Shown: positions 1-10,392 of the stretch, piece by piece
Position numbering within the stretch: position 1 is the stretch's first letter
How the letters are laid out: the number at the start of each line of letters is the position of its first letter
Origin: Brachionus manjavacas
Taxonomy: Eukaryota > Rotifera > Eurotatoria > Ploima > Brachionidae
Direction: 5' to 3'
Assembly (NCBI GenBank): GCA_019054805.1
Contig: JAHQIY010000003.1
Coordinates: 5,518,001-5,582,000 of the forward strand
Length of the DNA: 64,000 bases
The notes under the pieces: model-generated
Database searches by the model: none
Told to the model about the DNA's origin: nothing
The model's input: the letters and a program-made list of their open reading frames with translations, nothing else
Made by a program: the position numbers and the translations under genes

Positions 1-292
1 AGTCTTAAATAAGGACTGTTTCTTTTTTTTCTGCAGATTTTTTTTGTTAAAATAAATTTAATTCATTACCAATTTTTTTCAATATTTTATTTGAAATATG
101 CATAGAACATACTTTTCTTGCATTCACAAGTAGCCTAATCCAAAGTGAACTGCTTTGAAATTAAAAAAAACAAAAAATTCTTTGTATCCATGCTGTATCT
201 TATTTAATAGGGATGATGCGGACTTTCTGCCTGCAAAATATTGACTCATTCAAGACTAAAATTTTTTTACCCAAATTTAGAGGTGAGCAAAG
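1..292 (+). promoter_or_regulatory. RpS9 upstream region with possible TOP-like pyrimidine tract
   Basis: AT-rich DNA before the RpS9 start codon. A short run CTTTCTGCC at 223-231 resembles the 5' terminal oligopyrimidine (TOP) start of ribosomal-protein mRNAs. The stretch just before the ATG ends in a splice-acceptor-like AAATTTAG at about 275-282, so a 5'UTR intron or a trans-splice site is possible. Both readings are inference and there is no transcript evidence. Confidence 0.3.
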
Positions 293-1363
293 ATGGTCAG
301 AGTTCCATTTGTCTACAACAAAACCTACTCTACTCCGCGTCGTCCATTCGAAAAGGAACGCTTGGACCAAGAGTTGAAATTAATCGGCCAGTTCGGTCTT
401 AGAAACAAACATGAAGTATGGAGAGTGCGCTACACATTGGCAAAAATTAGAAAAGCTGCCAGAGATTTGTTGACTTTGGAAGAAAGAGATCCAAAGCGTC
501 TCTTCGAAGGTAATGCCTTGCTAAGACGTTTAGTCCGAATCGGAGTGTTGGAAGAGAACAAAATGAAGCTCGATTACGTGTTGGGTCTTAAAGTAGAGGA
601 CTTTTTGCAAAGACGTCTCCAAACCCAAGTCTTCAATGTCGGTCTTGCCAAATCTATCCATCATGCTCGCGTTTTGATCCGTCAAAGACACATCAGGTAA
701 AGAACACGACTAAGTCCAGTCTGTTTAGACTAAATTTTGATTAATAGAATCATGACTATTATGGTTAATTTAGTATTAGATTGGATGGGCCACTTGAACA
801 TTGTTTACAATGTTCTACGTCCATCATGCACAATATTTTCTATTTAACCCTAAGAGGTAATTTATACCCAGATAAGAGGTATTTTTGTCCAATGATGACC
901 AATAAACGCCGTTTACCTGTATGAAATTTAGTGATTTCAAAAAACTTGTTTAATTTGCTGAGGGCGAAAATCTTTTTAGGCTCTACTTGGCCTTTTTTCA
1001 ATTTTTTAATCATTTTTTTTTAAATAGAGTAAGAAAACAAGTAGTTAACATCCCGTCGTTCATTGTAAGATTAGATTCACAGAAACACATTGAATTTTCA
1101 TTGCAATCACCATTCGGAGGTGGCAGAGCAGGTAATTATTTTTACTTGCTAGATAGACACACGCTTGTCCGATGATGATAGTAAAATCGCCGTTTACCTG
1201 TATGAAATTTTGTGATTTAGAAAAAAGCTATTTTGACTGAGGGCGCGTGTTCCGAAATTTGTTGGTAGAAAAAATGCTAACTTATTTATTTTAAGGCCGT
1301 GTAAAGCGAAGAAATGCCAAGAGAGCTGCTGGCGGTGATGCTGCTGCCGAAGACGAAGAGTAA
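293..1363 (+). CDS. RpS9: 40S ribosomal protein S9 (uS4), three exons
   Basis: Structural protein of the small ribosomal subunit. Exons are 293-696, 1028-1131 and 1296-1363, joined by GT-AG introns, giving 191 residues (human protein 194). The first exon starts [20 protein letters not shown] and ends in RQRHIR; the second reads on with [13 protein letters not shown] and SPFGGGRAG; the third is the basic/acidic tail ending AAAEDEE. This matches the whole uS4 family, including the S4 RNA-binding region at about residues 108-170. Codon use is richer in G/C than the flanks. An AATAAA lies at 1424-1429, about 60 bp past the stop. Both introns carry a C/D-box snoRNA, as is usual for ribosomal-protein host genes. 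Nothing is broken and I am confident of the identity. Confidence 0.97.
882..970 (+). ncRNA. C/D-box snoRNA in RpS9 intron 1
   Basis: The C box TGATGA is at 893-898 and the D box CTGA at 958-961. The flanks 882-890 and 962-970 can form a terminal stem of about nine pairs including G-U pairs. An internal D'-like CTGT (917-920) and a C'-like GTGATT (931-936) follow a guide, CGCCGTTTACC, at 907-917. From memory of large-subunit rRNA, this guide is complementary to the conserved GGUAAACGGCG stretch, which would direct 2'-O-methylation of the third A in UAAAC. I count that as the site called A2281 in yeast 25S; the numbering is recalled. A sister copy lies in intron 2. Confidence 0.82.
1159..1250 (+). 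ncRNA. C/D-box snoRNA in RpS9 intron 2, sister of the intron 1 copy
   Basis: The C box TGATGA is at 1173-1178 and the D box CTGA at 1237-1240. The flanks 1161-1170 and 1241-1250 pair into a terminal stem with one mismatch and several G-U pairs. The guide CGCCGTTTACC at 1188-1198, and the following D'/C' region CTGTATGAAATTTTGTGATT, are almost identical to those of the intron 1 snoRNA. The segment before box D is not conserved between the two. This points to duplication with selection on the D' guide, whose predicted target is the same large-subunit rRNA site. Confidence 0.82.
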
Positions 1364-3095
1364 ACCATTCGATCTTGTCTATTTTGGCTGGTTTTATTTT
1401 AAATTGAAAAATATGTCAGCAAAAATAAATAAAAATAATTATTAAAAATTCTTTTATTTATTAAAAAAGCTGATTAAGGAAAAAATTGTTCGATTTCAAT
1501 TCAAAAGTAAGATGAATATTCATGTATGAATATTGATGTATTTTCATGAAAATAAAGGCGAATATTTTTTTGACACTCCCCATCAAAACGCATTCAAGTT
1601 GATTTACTTTCAAATTTTTTCTAAATAAAGGTATTGAAAATAAGTGCGCAAATAATGCTTTTTTCAAAAGAATTTATATAGGAACTTATATAAATTCAAG
1701 ATATTTTTCTCATTTTAATATGCCATTTTTAGTTTAAAAATCGAGAGAAATTTTTGTTTGAAGTTCTTTTTTACTTGTTAATTTTACAACCATCATGTTC
1801 AAACCAAAGTAAGTCTAAATAATTTCTATCCTAAGTAAATTTAAAAAAAAGAATCTATTAAACCTATGTTTATTAGATTTGAGCGCGTGACATATTTGTC
1901 TTAATAGATCAAAAAACTGAAGCATTGTATCACGTTCATTGTGATATTAATTTAATTAAACTCAAAAGCTAATAGAACTTTTTAGCTTTGAATATTTATT
2001 TAAATAAATCTCAGTTTCAGTTTCAAAATTTTAAATTAAAAATTGGTTATTAAAATTATTTGATTTTATTGAACTTAATTTTATTTTTCTAAAAAAAATA
2101 AAAATTGAATTTTTTTAGAAATTTCGTTTTTTCCTTCTTTAATTTTTGAATCAATTTTGTAAATTTTAATTCAAATTTAGAATTGAACAAATCAAAAAAA
2201 ATTCATTTGAATTTTATAGAACAAATATTAAAAGCTTAATTATAACGAAATTAATTAAGCTTTAAAAAATTTATATCTTTGTTTATAAACCTTAAATTCT
2301 ACATTTTTAAAGAGATGTGTTTGAAAAAACAAAAAAATTCATTTGATTAAAATATGATTTTTATTAAAGAAAAAATAATTTATTTGGTCTGTTACAACAT
2401 GTGATCAGTTGAGAAAAAATTTCAAGTCAGGTTTAATTCAACTCGTTTGGTAAAAAAGGGAAAGCATTGCTCAGCAAACTACCTGAATTCCTCTTAAGAT
2501 TATAGTTTTGCAGACTTTTTGATCATTTTGGGTATTGCAAAAAAGCCTCAAAATATAGTATACTGATGAAACCTTATTAACTTTTGAATTTTTTTCCTTA
2601 TTCACTCCTTATGGAGCATAGGGCCATCAATTTAGATTTTAAACACTCATACTCATTTCGGTGATTTCTTTCCTGATTGTTGACCTTCAAGTAATAGATG
2701 GCCATTCTACCTTTCATTGCCCTTGAAGTGTCCATTGAAGGATCATTTACCAAGTTGATTTATTATTTTTTAAAAAAAGATATTTAATGAATTAAAATTA
2801 GCAAATTGAATAAAAAAATTTCATGATTGTCTCATCGTTTAGCCATAGTATTAAATAATATTTACTAAATATTTTCATGAAAAAAAGATCTGATTTTTAA
2901 GTTTTAATAGACTAAGGGATACTAAACTAAAAAAAAAAAATTGCATAAAGCGCGTAATTTTTAAGTCTTTAACTTGAAAAAAGAACAAAAATAAACTAGA
3001 GTTTCTTTCTAAATTTTAATAAGAGAAAATTTAATTTTAATAAAGCTTTGCTTTGGAACAAATCCTTAAATTTTTCGAAATGCAAATCAAAATTC
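1364..3095. other. Non-coding AT-rich region
   Basis: Apart from the RpS9 3'UTR with its AATAAA at 1424-1429, I see no gene. A less AT-rich patch at about 2570-2760 contains GGAGCATAGGGCCATCAA and could be an old retrotransposon 3' end on the minus strand, but no coding similarity is readable. Confidence 0.5.
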
Positions 3096-3170
3096 ATAAT
3101 AATAATAAGCTACAGCAGGAGACCTGGGAAGCGAGACTAGATGTAGTTTTGCTATGGTAGCTATCTTTCT
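3096..3170 (-). repeat. LINE- or SINE-like 3' tail ending in (ATT)n
   Basis: Read on the minus strand, the motif TGCTGTAGCTTATT runs into an (ATT)n tract at 3096-3108. The same motif followed by an ATT-rich tail occurs on the plus strand at 44931-44974. A shared word feeding into a microsatellite tail is typical of 3' ends of non-LTR retrotransposons or their SINE partners. There is no coding part, so the family is unknown. Confidence 0.5.
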
Positions 3171-3833
3171 GTGTCTTGTCTTCATCAAAAATGCAATATA
3201 GTTAACTTTATTCATATACTAAACTAAATTCATATAGATTTAATTATTAGTTTTTAATTTGTAATTATTGTCTGTTCCTCTCTATCTATTAACATGCTTA
3301 AAAAATATCTAAGGGATTGCTTTTAAGCTGACGGTAATTTTTTTAGTAAGTCGATGATTTTATAAAAAGTAAATTCAAAATTCAATATTTTGCAACTTTT
3401 TTTTGCAAAAAATATCGAGTTTAATTTTAGATATTTACCAGTATTATTTAATAAAATCGATTCAGATCTTTGATCAAAAAACCAAAAGTTGGTCCAAAAA
3501 AAACAATGAAAAATGAAAATAATTTAAAATAAAAATTAAATAATAGATAATATATGAAATATAATTGTTTTTGTCCTTATATAATCTTAATTTTTATTTA
3601 TAAATTTTTTATTATTGGTATTATAGTGACTCGAATCAGTGTTTTGCGCACTAGAGAAAAAATAAAAAAAAATATTCTTTTATCTTTCATTTTCATGAAA
3701 TTTCATTATTAATCTATGATTTAAAAATATATTTTCATTATATGTTATTGTATTCTTTTGAAAAAAATTTCTTTTTTTCCCTTTTTTTTTTGAAATTTTA
3801 AAAACTAATCAGAATTATTCTCAGAAATTAGAT
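3171..3833. other. Non-coding AT-rich region
   Basis: No open frame with recognisable content and no repeat that I can identify. Confidence 0.5.
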
Positions 3834-3870
3834 CCTGAAAAAGGCCGCTTTTGGTCGAAACGCGTCGATC
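3834..3870 (+). repeat. Possible Penelope-like element 3' motif
   Basis: A GC-rich island in AT-rich DNA holds GGCCGCTTTTGGTC followed by GAAACGCGTCGATC. A small hairpin followed by GAAACGCGTC closely resembles a motif I recall from 3' parts of Penelope-like retroelements in many animals. No reverse transcriptase or GIY-YIG coding is readable nearby, so at most it is a fragment. Confidence 0.35.
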
Positions 3871-5065
3871 GTTTTATATTAGAAAGAATATTTTTTTTAT
3901 TAATTTTTATAAATTTAAAAAATTATTTTATAAAAAATAAATATTTTTTTATTCAACTTATATTAATTTCGAGTCTAATAACCTCCATCATATCTCATAA
4001 ATCTTAAATCAAAATTTTATTGACTTGATATGAAAATCCGATTTTGATGTAGTGCAAGAAGCCGAATATTTATTTTTAAGCATTTTTGTCATGCCATTTA
4101 TCCTTACTAATGGGTGCACTTATATTCGAAAATTCATGTTCAATTCTGTGCATTGCTTTTCAAGGGAATACGGTAAAAGATTAGGTCTTTTTTCTCATGC
4201 GATATTAAAGTACAAACAAATCTTTAAATTTCGTTTGTTTTAAAAGCTTTTAAAATAACTTTCATTAAATAATATTTCGTGACGTGTTATGAATAATTAA
4301 TCTTTTGCATCTAAACATTTCAGGACGGTAATTTAAAAGTTCCAATAAGTAAAAAAATATAATGAAATCATTTAAAGAAAAATTTGTTCTTTGTATAATT
4401 CTGATGTAAGGATTTCGAAATTACAGAATTCATTTGAAAAAAATAGAGAATAACTAGATATTTTTGGTCTTGTGTTATACAAGTTTTAGAGTAAAATTTG
4501 ATTGAATAAAAAATATTTTTTTTTTTTGAAATTCTTCAAAATTTTTTGAATTAATTAAGCTGTGCAAAATTCAAAAAAATATAAAAATTAAACTAATTAC
4601 GAGTCACTCATACCTAAAATAAATCCAATTTTTTTTTAAAAATCTAAAAAGATATCGAGAATTTTTTTTGATTTGTGTAAAAAAGTCTGATAATAATCTT
4701 ATAATAAAAATCAAAATTCAGCATATGATTGCCCAGCATCGCTATAAATAGAACTTTAACTTTTTCGTTCGTGTGTATTAAAAAATTGAATTAAATAATT
4801 TTAAAAATTTTAAGCTTTATTTTAATTTCCAAATTTTTGAATTGCCACTGTCAATTTGTTTTACTTAGAAAATTAAAATAAAATCTCATAATTATAAAAT
4901 AAGGTGGTGCAAAATGAATTTTTTTGAACATAGCTAGAAAATTTTAAAGTGATCTCTTGCTTTCGAATTTGCAGCTATGAGATTCTCTTTTTAAAAATCT
5001 GTGTCTAAGTTTGGCTTGAAATGCCATGGTTAAATATTTAAATGAAAAAATTGTGATAACCTAAA
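3871..5065. other. Non-coding AT-rich region
   Basis: A short open stretch at 4052-4243 on the plus strand has no family resemblance and is probably chance. Nothing else is supported. Confidence 0.5.
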
Positions 5066-5067
5066 TA

Positions 5068-5887
5068 CAGCCGATCCTCGATATAACGAGCAAGTCGGGC
5101 GAAAATTCTCCTACTCGTTAATTCGAAATCCCATTAAGAAATGGAAATTTAAAAAAATAAAGAAATGGTTAACAAAATAAAAATTATTCTAAAAATTCAG
5201 AATCAGATATAAGTTTTGTATTGCATTTTTAATTAAAATATGGAAAGTTATTTTCTATTTTACATTTCTAAAAATAATTGCGCAAATATATATCAAATTT
5301 TAACATGCTTATTGAGTTTTAATGAAACAGCGTAATTTCAGAATTTCAAAAAAGTTAAATAGAAATAAAACTTGCCATATTATCAATATTAAATAAAAAT
5401 TCAACGATGTTTAAAAAATCTTCCTTTTTATTCAAAAAAAAAATTTAGATCATTAATTCGATCATTGCATCCTTTGAACTAAAGCTGTTTTATCTGATTT
5501 GGAAATTTGTTCGATAACTGAATCACTTTCAGCATTGTCTTCTGTAACGGTTAATGAGTTGACAATTTATAGGATAAATTTACGATAAAGAATCTCTTGA
5601 TTCCAAATTTGAATCGATTGAAACATAAGCATACTTTTTGAAGCCCAACTTTTTTCAAACTTCAATAAATCAGTGAGTGTGAAAAAAAAATCTTGCTCGT
5701 TATATTAAGTTATTTTTCTTAAGAAAATAATTAAGTGGTTTTTTAAAATCAGCTCGTTGTATCAAGTTTTAATAATATCGAAACAATTTTTAAATCTTTT
5801 TCTTTTGCTTGTAATCGGTTCCGGTAATACAGTTTGTTATAAAAAAGCGCTCGTTAAATGGTCTCTCTTTATACCGAAGATCGACAG
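5068..5887. mobile_element. TA-flanked inverted-repeat element, pogo/Tc1-like decayed copy
   Basis: The left end begins CAGCCGATCCTCGATATAAC. The reverse complement of the right end begins CTGTCGATCTTCGGTATAAA, matching at about 17 of the first 20 positions. Both ends are flanked by the dinucleotide TA (5066-5067 and 5888-5889), as in Tc1/mariner/pogo insertions. The 820-bp interior has no intact frame; a minus-strand stretch around 5455-5570 is less AT-rich and could be a transposase C-terminal relic, but this is weak. The TIR style resembles pogo/Tigger elements from memory. Confidence 0.7.
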
Positions 5888-5889
5888 TA

Positions 5890-6298
5890 ATCAATGAATT
5901 ATTATGTTTAATTTTTTTAAAATTTAAATTTTTACAAATTTCTAAATAAATTAAAATAATCTTTTGAGAGACAAAGATTTAAACTTACCATTAAACTTTA
6001 AGTAAAGAATTTAAAACTATTTGACATACATTTATTCCTAATGATTCAACTCAAATGATAAAAAGAACAGAAAAAATGGAAAAAGGAAAATCAGGGTGTA
6101 ATTTTGAAGAGCAAAAAAAGTTGTTTATTCGATTTTTAATGGCAAAATCATATTATTCATTTAATAAAAACTAGATTTTCTAGTAGATATTTTTATGCTT
6201 TATTCAAAAATATAATCAGCTTTGGGGTGTATCTGGAAAAGTTATGAGGGTGTTTTGAGTTGTTTTTTTTTCATTCAAAATTTAATGGTTATGAAAAT
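5890..6298. other. Non-coding AT-rich region
   Basis: A spacer between two TA-flanked elements with no gene or repeat that I can support. Confidence 0.5.
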
Positions 6299-6300
6299 TA

Positions 6301-6772
6301 GTGTTGGAATCCGTACAAGCGGACATTTGACCGGCCAAAATTTTCAGAAACCGTGACTGTGTACGCATTAGCCGGACAACCTTTAAGCGGGCAGACATTT
6401 GGCCGGTCAGCCAGGCGGTCTTTTTTTTGAACCCTCAAAATAGACGGTCTAAAATATACGGGTGACCTTAAAACCGGCCAACTTTTTGGCGGGCGGTCAC
6501 TAAATTTTTTGTAAAATTTTGAAAAATAAAATAATAAAATTTTTAAAAAGTCTTTAGATTAAATTAATTTCAATAAAAAAATTTTTTCTACTTTTTTTTA
6601 TCATTTTAATAAGTTATTTTTTAAAAATTAAAAACATTTTTTCGAAAAAAGTGTCAATTTAAGTGGCTAACCGCCTAAAATTTGTCCCTTTTTTTGACAG
6701 TCCGAATATTTTTGACCGTTTATTTTGTCGGTCCAAAAATTAAAACCTGGTTTTCTTGACCGTATCCAACAC
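6301..6772. mobile_element. MITE with GC-rich subterminal CCGGCC/GCGGAC repeats
   Basis: The ends GTGTTGGAATCCG and, reversed, GTGTTGGATACGG form short terminal inverted repeats flanked by TA at 6299-6300 and 6773-6774. Just inside the left end, within about 120 bp, are several GC-rich words such as GCGGACATTTGACCGGCC, TAGCCGGACAAC and TTTGGCCGGTC; related GGTC/GACCG words lie near the right end. Such subterminal arrays usually bind the transposase. The centre is AT-rich and codes for nothing. The element at 50200-50602 has the same architecture. Confidence 0.7.
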
Positions 6773-7074
6773 TAATGAAAATCTTTTTTTATATAAAATG
6801 GGTGTACATTAAAATTCAGATAATTAGTAATAAATTTATCAAAGTAAAATTGAACTTTTATGAATATTTTGGCGATTTACACCCGGTGTTGTTTTTTTTG
6901 CAATCTCGATGGGTGTTTATTTTTGACATATCTATCTTATAAAATAAAACCAAAAATAAAATTTAATGAAAAAAAAATCCCAAAAAAATTGAAAGAAAAA
7001 ATAGATACTTTTAATTACAAAAAAAAAACGGTTCAAGGGTTTAAAGATTTTTGGAATTTAATATTTGAAATGAC

Positions 7075-7350
7075 TGCTTTTAGCGTTATAACAAGCTCAA
7101 GCTCTTTTTGTCATAAAACCAATCAATTTTTGTACGTACTCAGTCGGAATATTTAACCACTCTTTGTGTAAAACTTGTCTACTCAATCATTACACTATAC
7201 TTACTAGTTCCAAATCCTTGATTCTGAGAATTAAATTCAGTGGCGAGTTTTTGATAACTAGATGTAGGGTCTTTTCTAATCTCTCTAATTATGTAATTTT
7301 CATCCCTTAAAGTTAGATTCCGAAGTATCCAAGAATGATTTCGATCAGAC
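7075..7350 (-). pseudogene. Internally deleted Tc1-like transposase
   Basis: Reading the minus strand downward, about 7345-7190 encodes an N-terminal paired-type helix-turn-helix piece with LTLRDENYIIREIRKDP and SYQKLATEFNS, as in Tc1 DNA-binding domains. Immediately after, about 7160-7075 encodes IPTEYVQKLIGFMTKR and a terminal SSHFKY, matching the usual Tc1 C-terminus (IP..., MP.R..., GG.TKY). The whole DDE catalytic core between them is missing. A stop (7179) and a frame change separate the two halves. The fragment adjoins the 3' end of the gypsy element and was probably nested there. The ends of the transposon were not resolved. Confidence 0.65.
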
Positions 7351-7521
7351 ACAGTCTTTTCATTTGGTTTTTTAGTTGAAGAGAAACATTTTGGAGATAC
7401 ACCTAGCACCTTTTTTTCTTCTTTTTTATCGATGTGCATATTTATCGTGTCCGTGTCACTGTGTTTAGGTTCATTATGATTTTCTATAGACACCATGTCG
7501 TCCTAATCCACCATGGATAAT

Positions 7522-8039
7522 TCAAATATATGGTGTACTTATTTTTTTCTTATGGGGTTGTTCATCTGGTTCTTCTATTATTGCCGGTAAGCTATGTCCA
7601 CTTTGGAAGTAATACTTGAGCCTATTTTTGTGAACCTGTCTTACTTTTGCACGAGGACGTGTTGTCAGTTTTATTAAATTGTCACAAATGTTTTCGTTTT
7701 TCCCAACAACGATTAATGGTCCATGGTATTTGTGTACCGGACCATGTGAAAGACTCTTTTTCAATTTTGAAACACCGTAAAAACGTAGTCTCCAATGTTG
7801 TACTCAAATTTCTTGATCTTTCTGTCATGATCCATTTTACAATTTCTATTCTTTGTCGCCATTCGGTAACACTTTTCCTGTTTCATCTTAAAATTTTGAA
7901 GATAATTGGTCGCCACTGTTGGGAGATTTTTTTCAACTATATAATTGTAATCTTCCAAAACTATTACCACACCGTGCTCATTCACTATTTTATACTCAGT
8001 TAAAATTTTTTCTCCTTCAAGTAGGTCAGTAGGTGGCAT
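7522..8039 (-). pseudogene. Gypsy integrase C-terminal part
   Basis: The frame 8039-7761 holds the helical tail ending in KKFEYNIGDYVFT, where the family has F-x-x-G-D-x-V. The frame 7764-7522 has KYHGPLIVVGKN and VRQVHKNRLKYY, matching the G-P-F/Y ... V-H-x-N-R-L-K-P-Y module at the integrase C-terminus. The frame change between them at about 7762 breaks the module. Confidence 0.75.
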
Positions 8040-8077
8040 AATTTGGTCGATTGAAATTTTAGGCCTTCAACCGAACA

Positions 8078-9093
8078 TCATTTCAAAAGCTGTTGACCAG
8101 TTGCACTATGTCTACTAGTATTGTAAGCATATGCAAGTTTATTTAAGTTTAGGTCCCAACTCATTTGGTCGTCATCAACAAATGCGGCAATCATCTTCCT
8201 AGCTGTTTTTACTGTAATCTCACTTTGACCATCACATTGTGGGTAGAAAGGAATTGTTTTTAACTTCCGTATGTCTAAATGTTCATACACCAGGTCTAAA
8301 AGCTTTGATTGATATTGTTTCCCATAATATTGATTCAGGGATTTCATATCTACAGCACCATTTATCCACTATATTATTTGCCACTAGGGTGTTCTTACTG
8401 CTTTTCAGTGCGTGGATTTGTACTAATTTTGTAAATTGACCAACTATGATTTGAAGATACTTGTTACCACGATGACTAACCGGGAATGGTCTAGCCAAAT
8501 ATGCTGTAATAAATTGATTAGGACGACATGGTGATAAGTAGATCAACTTAGTATGTCGAGCTGGTTGAGTGAGCTTAATCTTTTGACACACATCACAATT
8601 ATTTTATACATTGTCTTTGATTTTCCTAGATAACCAATATGAATTTTACTGTGAACTTGGTTGACAATTCACTCGACTATTTGTTTTGGTAAAACGAGTT
8701 GAGTTGTTTTGAAACCATTCCTATCTTAATTATGACAATATAGAATACCATCAACAAGCGTAGAATGGTCGTACTATTTGTAAAGTATACGATGTGTTGG
8801 GCTCTCATAAATTGAAATTTAGGTTTCGTAGCCCCATTTTCCAGGATAAGTCCTTTCATCAACTGAATATCTTCGTCCTTCTCTTGTTCTTCTTTCAGTC
8901 TCTCAAATTCATTCTCTATAGAAGAACTTTGGTTCAGAGCATCGGCGTTTTTTCCACTCTCCGAATTAGAGCTGCTGTTTGTAGTCTGTGTTGCATCATC
9001 TATTTTCGTTCTCACTATCTGAAGATCAAGAGACTTAACCGTGAATTTCTTCAAAACTTGCTCCCAAATTGTATTGATACTCGAATTTTTCAT
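8078..9093 (-). pseudogene. Gypsy integrase: linker, zinc finger and catalytic core fragments
   Basis: Three broken frames. 9093-8677 is the acidic region before integrase. At about 8600 the minus strand gives CDVCQKIKLTQPARHTK, the C-x2-C half of the HHCC zinc finger. 8591-8283 continues with SHRGNKYLQIIVGQFTKLVQ, where the family has a D-x-x-G ... D/V-D-x-F-T/S-K. 8347-8078 has FYPQCDGQSEITVKTARKM and LAYAYNTSRHSATG, the second half of the core (P-Y-H-P-Q-x-N-G-x-x-E-R ... Y-N-x-x-x-H-x-x-T-x). At least one catalytic acidic residue appears replaced. Confidence 0.85.
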
Positions 9094-9212
9094 CTGTATA
9101 GTTATCTTCTGGTGGTTGTCTCATATTTGTCATATTTTTTTATCAAAGTCAAGGGCAAATGATCTGTTTGGACTTTGAAAGGTCTGCCATTAAGAAATTC
9201 ATGAAAATAAAA

Positions 9213-9398
9213 TCAACCGCACTCAGAAGCTCCTTCACACTGTAGCATATTTTCTTTGAGATTTTGTGAAATTTCGGCTAAAAATGCAATTGGTCTATTA
9301 AACCCGTCAAATTCTTTTTCGAGGACTGAACCGTAACCGTAGTCACATGCGTCTGTTGTTATAATAATTTGACGCTCGAAATTGGATAAAGCGAACAC
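9213..9398 (-). pseudogene. Gypsy RNase H fragment
   Basis: A 61-residue frame reads FERQIIITTDACDYGYGSVL followed by GFNRPIAFLAEISQNLKE. The T-D-A-C/S-x-x-G-x-G-x-V-L motif is the N-terminal catalytic part of gypsy RNase H, and RPIAF...L matches the usual KPI-A-F-A-S-R-x-L. The remainder of the domain is out of frame. Confidence 0.82.
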
Positions 9399-9639
9399 AA
9401 GTTCACTGCTTAGGACGCCTTTTAGGCTCTCAAAATGTTCATCGGCTTCCTTGTTCCAAATTAATTGTACTTTTTTCCATCGACTGCGCCATTTCGTTTT
9501 CGACAGCTCTTAGGTACACTTTTTTAGACCGATTAACTCGAAGAGAGGTCTGGCTAATAGTGGATAGTGATCAATGAATCGGCGGTAAAAGTTTGCAACG
9601 CCCAACCAGGACTGAAGTTGATTAATTGTTGCTGGTTTT

Positions 9640-10390
9640 CCGTAATTCAATAAGCCCAAAGCCCTATTTGGGTCTGGTTTAATCTTTTCTTTGGATATCG
9701 ATTTCTCAACAACTGAATTTCAAATTCCATAGGCACACTCTTTTCGTTTGAAACTTTTAATGATCTCTTATCCAGCGTATCCAAAACAGCTAACACGCTG
9801 TCCAAATAATACTGAATCCCATTTTTCTCAGAGTTTCTGAAATTGATAGGATCGTCTAAGTAAACTCTTAGAAAATTTCCGATTATGAACCTTTGTAAAC
9901 ACGATTCTAAAAAACGTTTGAACCATGCAGGCGCTGTTTTGATGCCGATTGGCATTGAAAGGTACTCGAACAACCCAAACTTACAGATAAAGGCAGGAAA
10001 TTGTATTGAATTTCGATTTACAGGAATCTGATGGTATGCTGCCTTCATGTCGATTTAAGTAAAAGTTTTTGAATCTTCTAATTTTGTATTCAGATCCTTT
10101 ATGGTAGGGATTGGATAGTTAACGTCCTTTTTTACTTTGTTAAGTTGCTTTTAGTCCACTGTAATTATAATTGATCCGTCATTCTTGTCTACTACTCGAA
10201 TAGGAAAACACCTATGACTTCTACTTGATCGAATAATCCCTGCCTTCAGTTGTTTATCCAACTCAGTCCTTAGTTTCTCTTCCAGATTCCACGGTAGTGG
10301 TCTACACCTACATTTTATTAACTTCTGGTTTGGGTCTTGAAACTCTATTTCAAATGGATTATCTGAATTTTTTTCTGGTTTTAAATCCAT
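9640..10390 (-). pseudogene. Gypsy reverse transcriptase fragments
   Basis: The frame 10390-10151 has AGIIRSSRSHRCFPIRVVDK and DGSIIITVD, equivalent to the family's G-I-I-R-P-S-x-S-P ... V-x-K-K-D-G-S entry to the RT fingers. The frame 10048-9647 continues with MKAAYHQIPV, FICKFGLFEYLSMPIGIKTAPAWF and the catalytic YLDD box. The expected D-Y-R...L stretch between the frames is interrupted by stops. Its place upstream of RNase H matches Ty3/gypsy pol order. Confidence 0.88.
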
Positions 10391-10392
10391 GA

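Noticed and set aside
987-1175. Plus-strand frame as an independent small gene
   Set aside because: It is exon 2 of RpS9 read through both flanking introns.
1461-1667. Minus-strand frame after RpS9
   Set aside because: AT-rich composition, no motif and no splice context; likely chance.
7647-9162. Plus-strand open frames over the gypsy region
   Set aside because: Antisense to integrase and linker fragments; the protein motifs all read on the minus strand.
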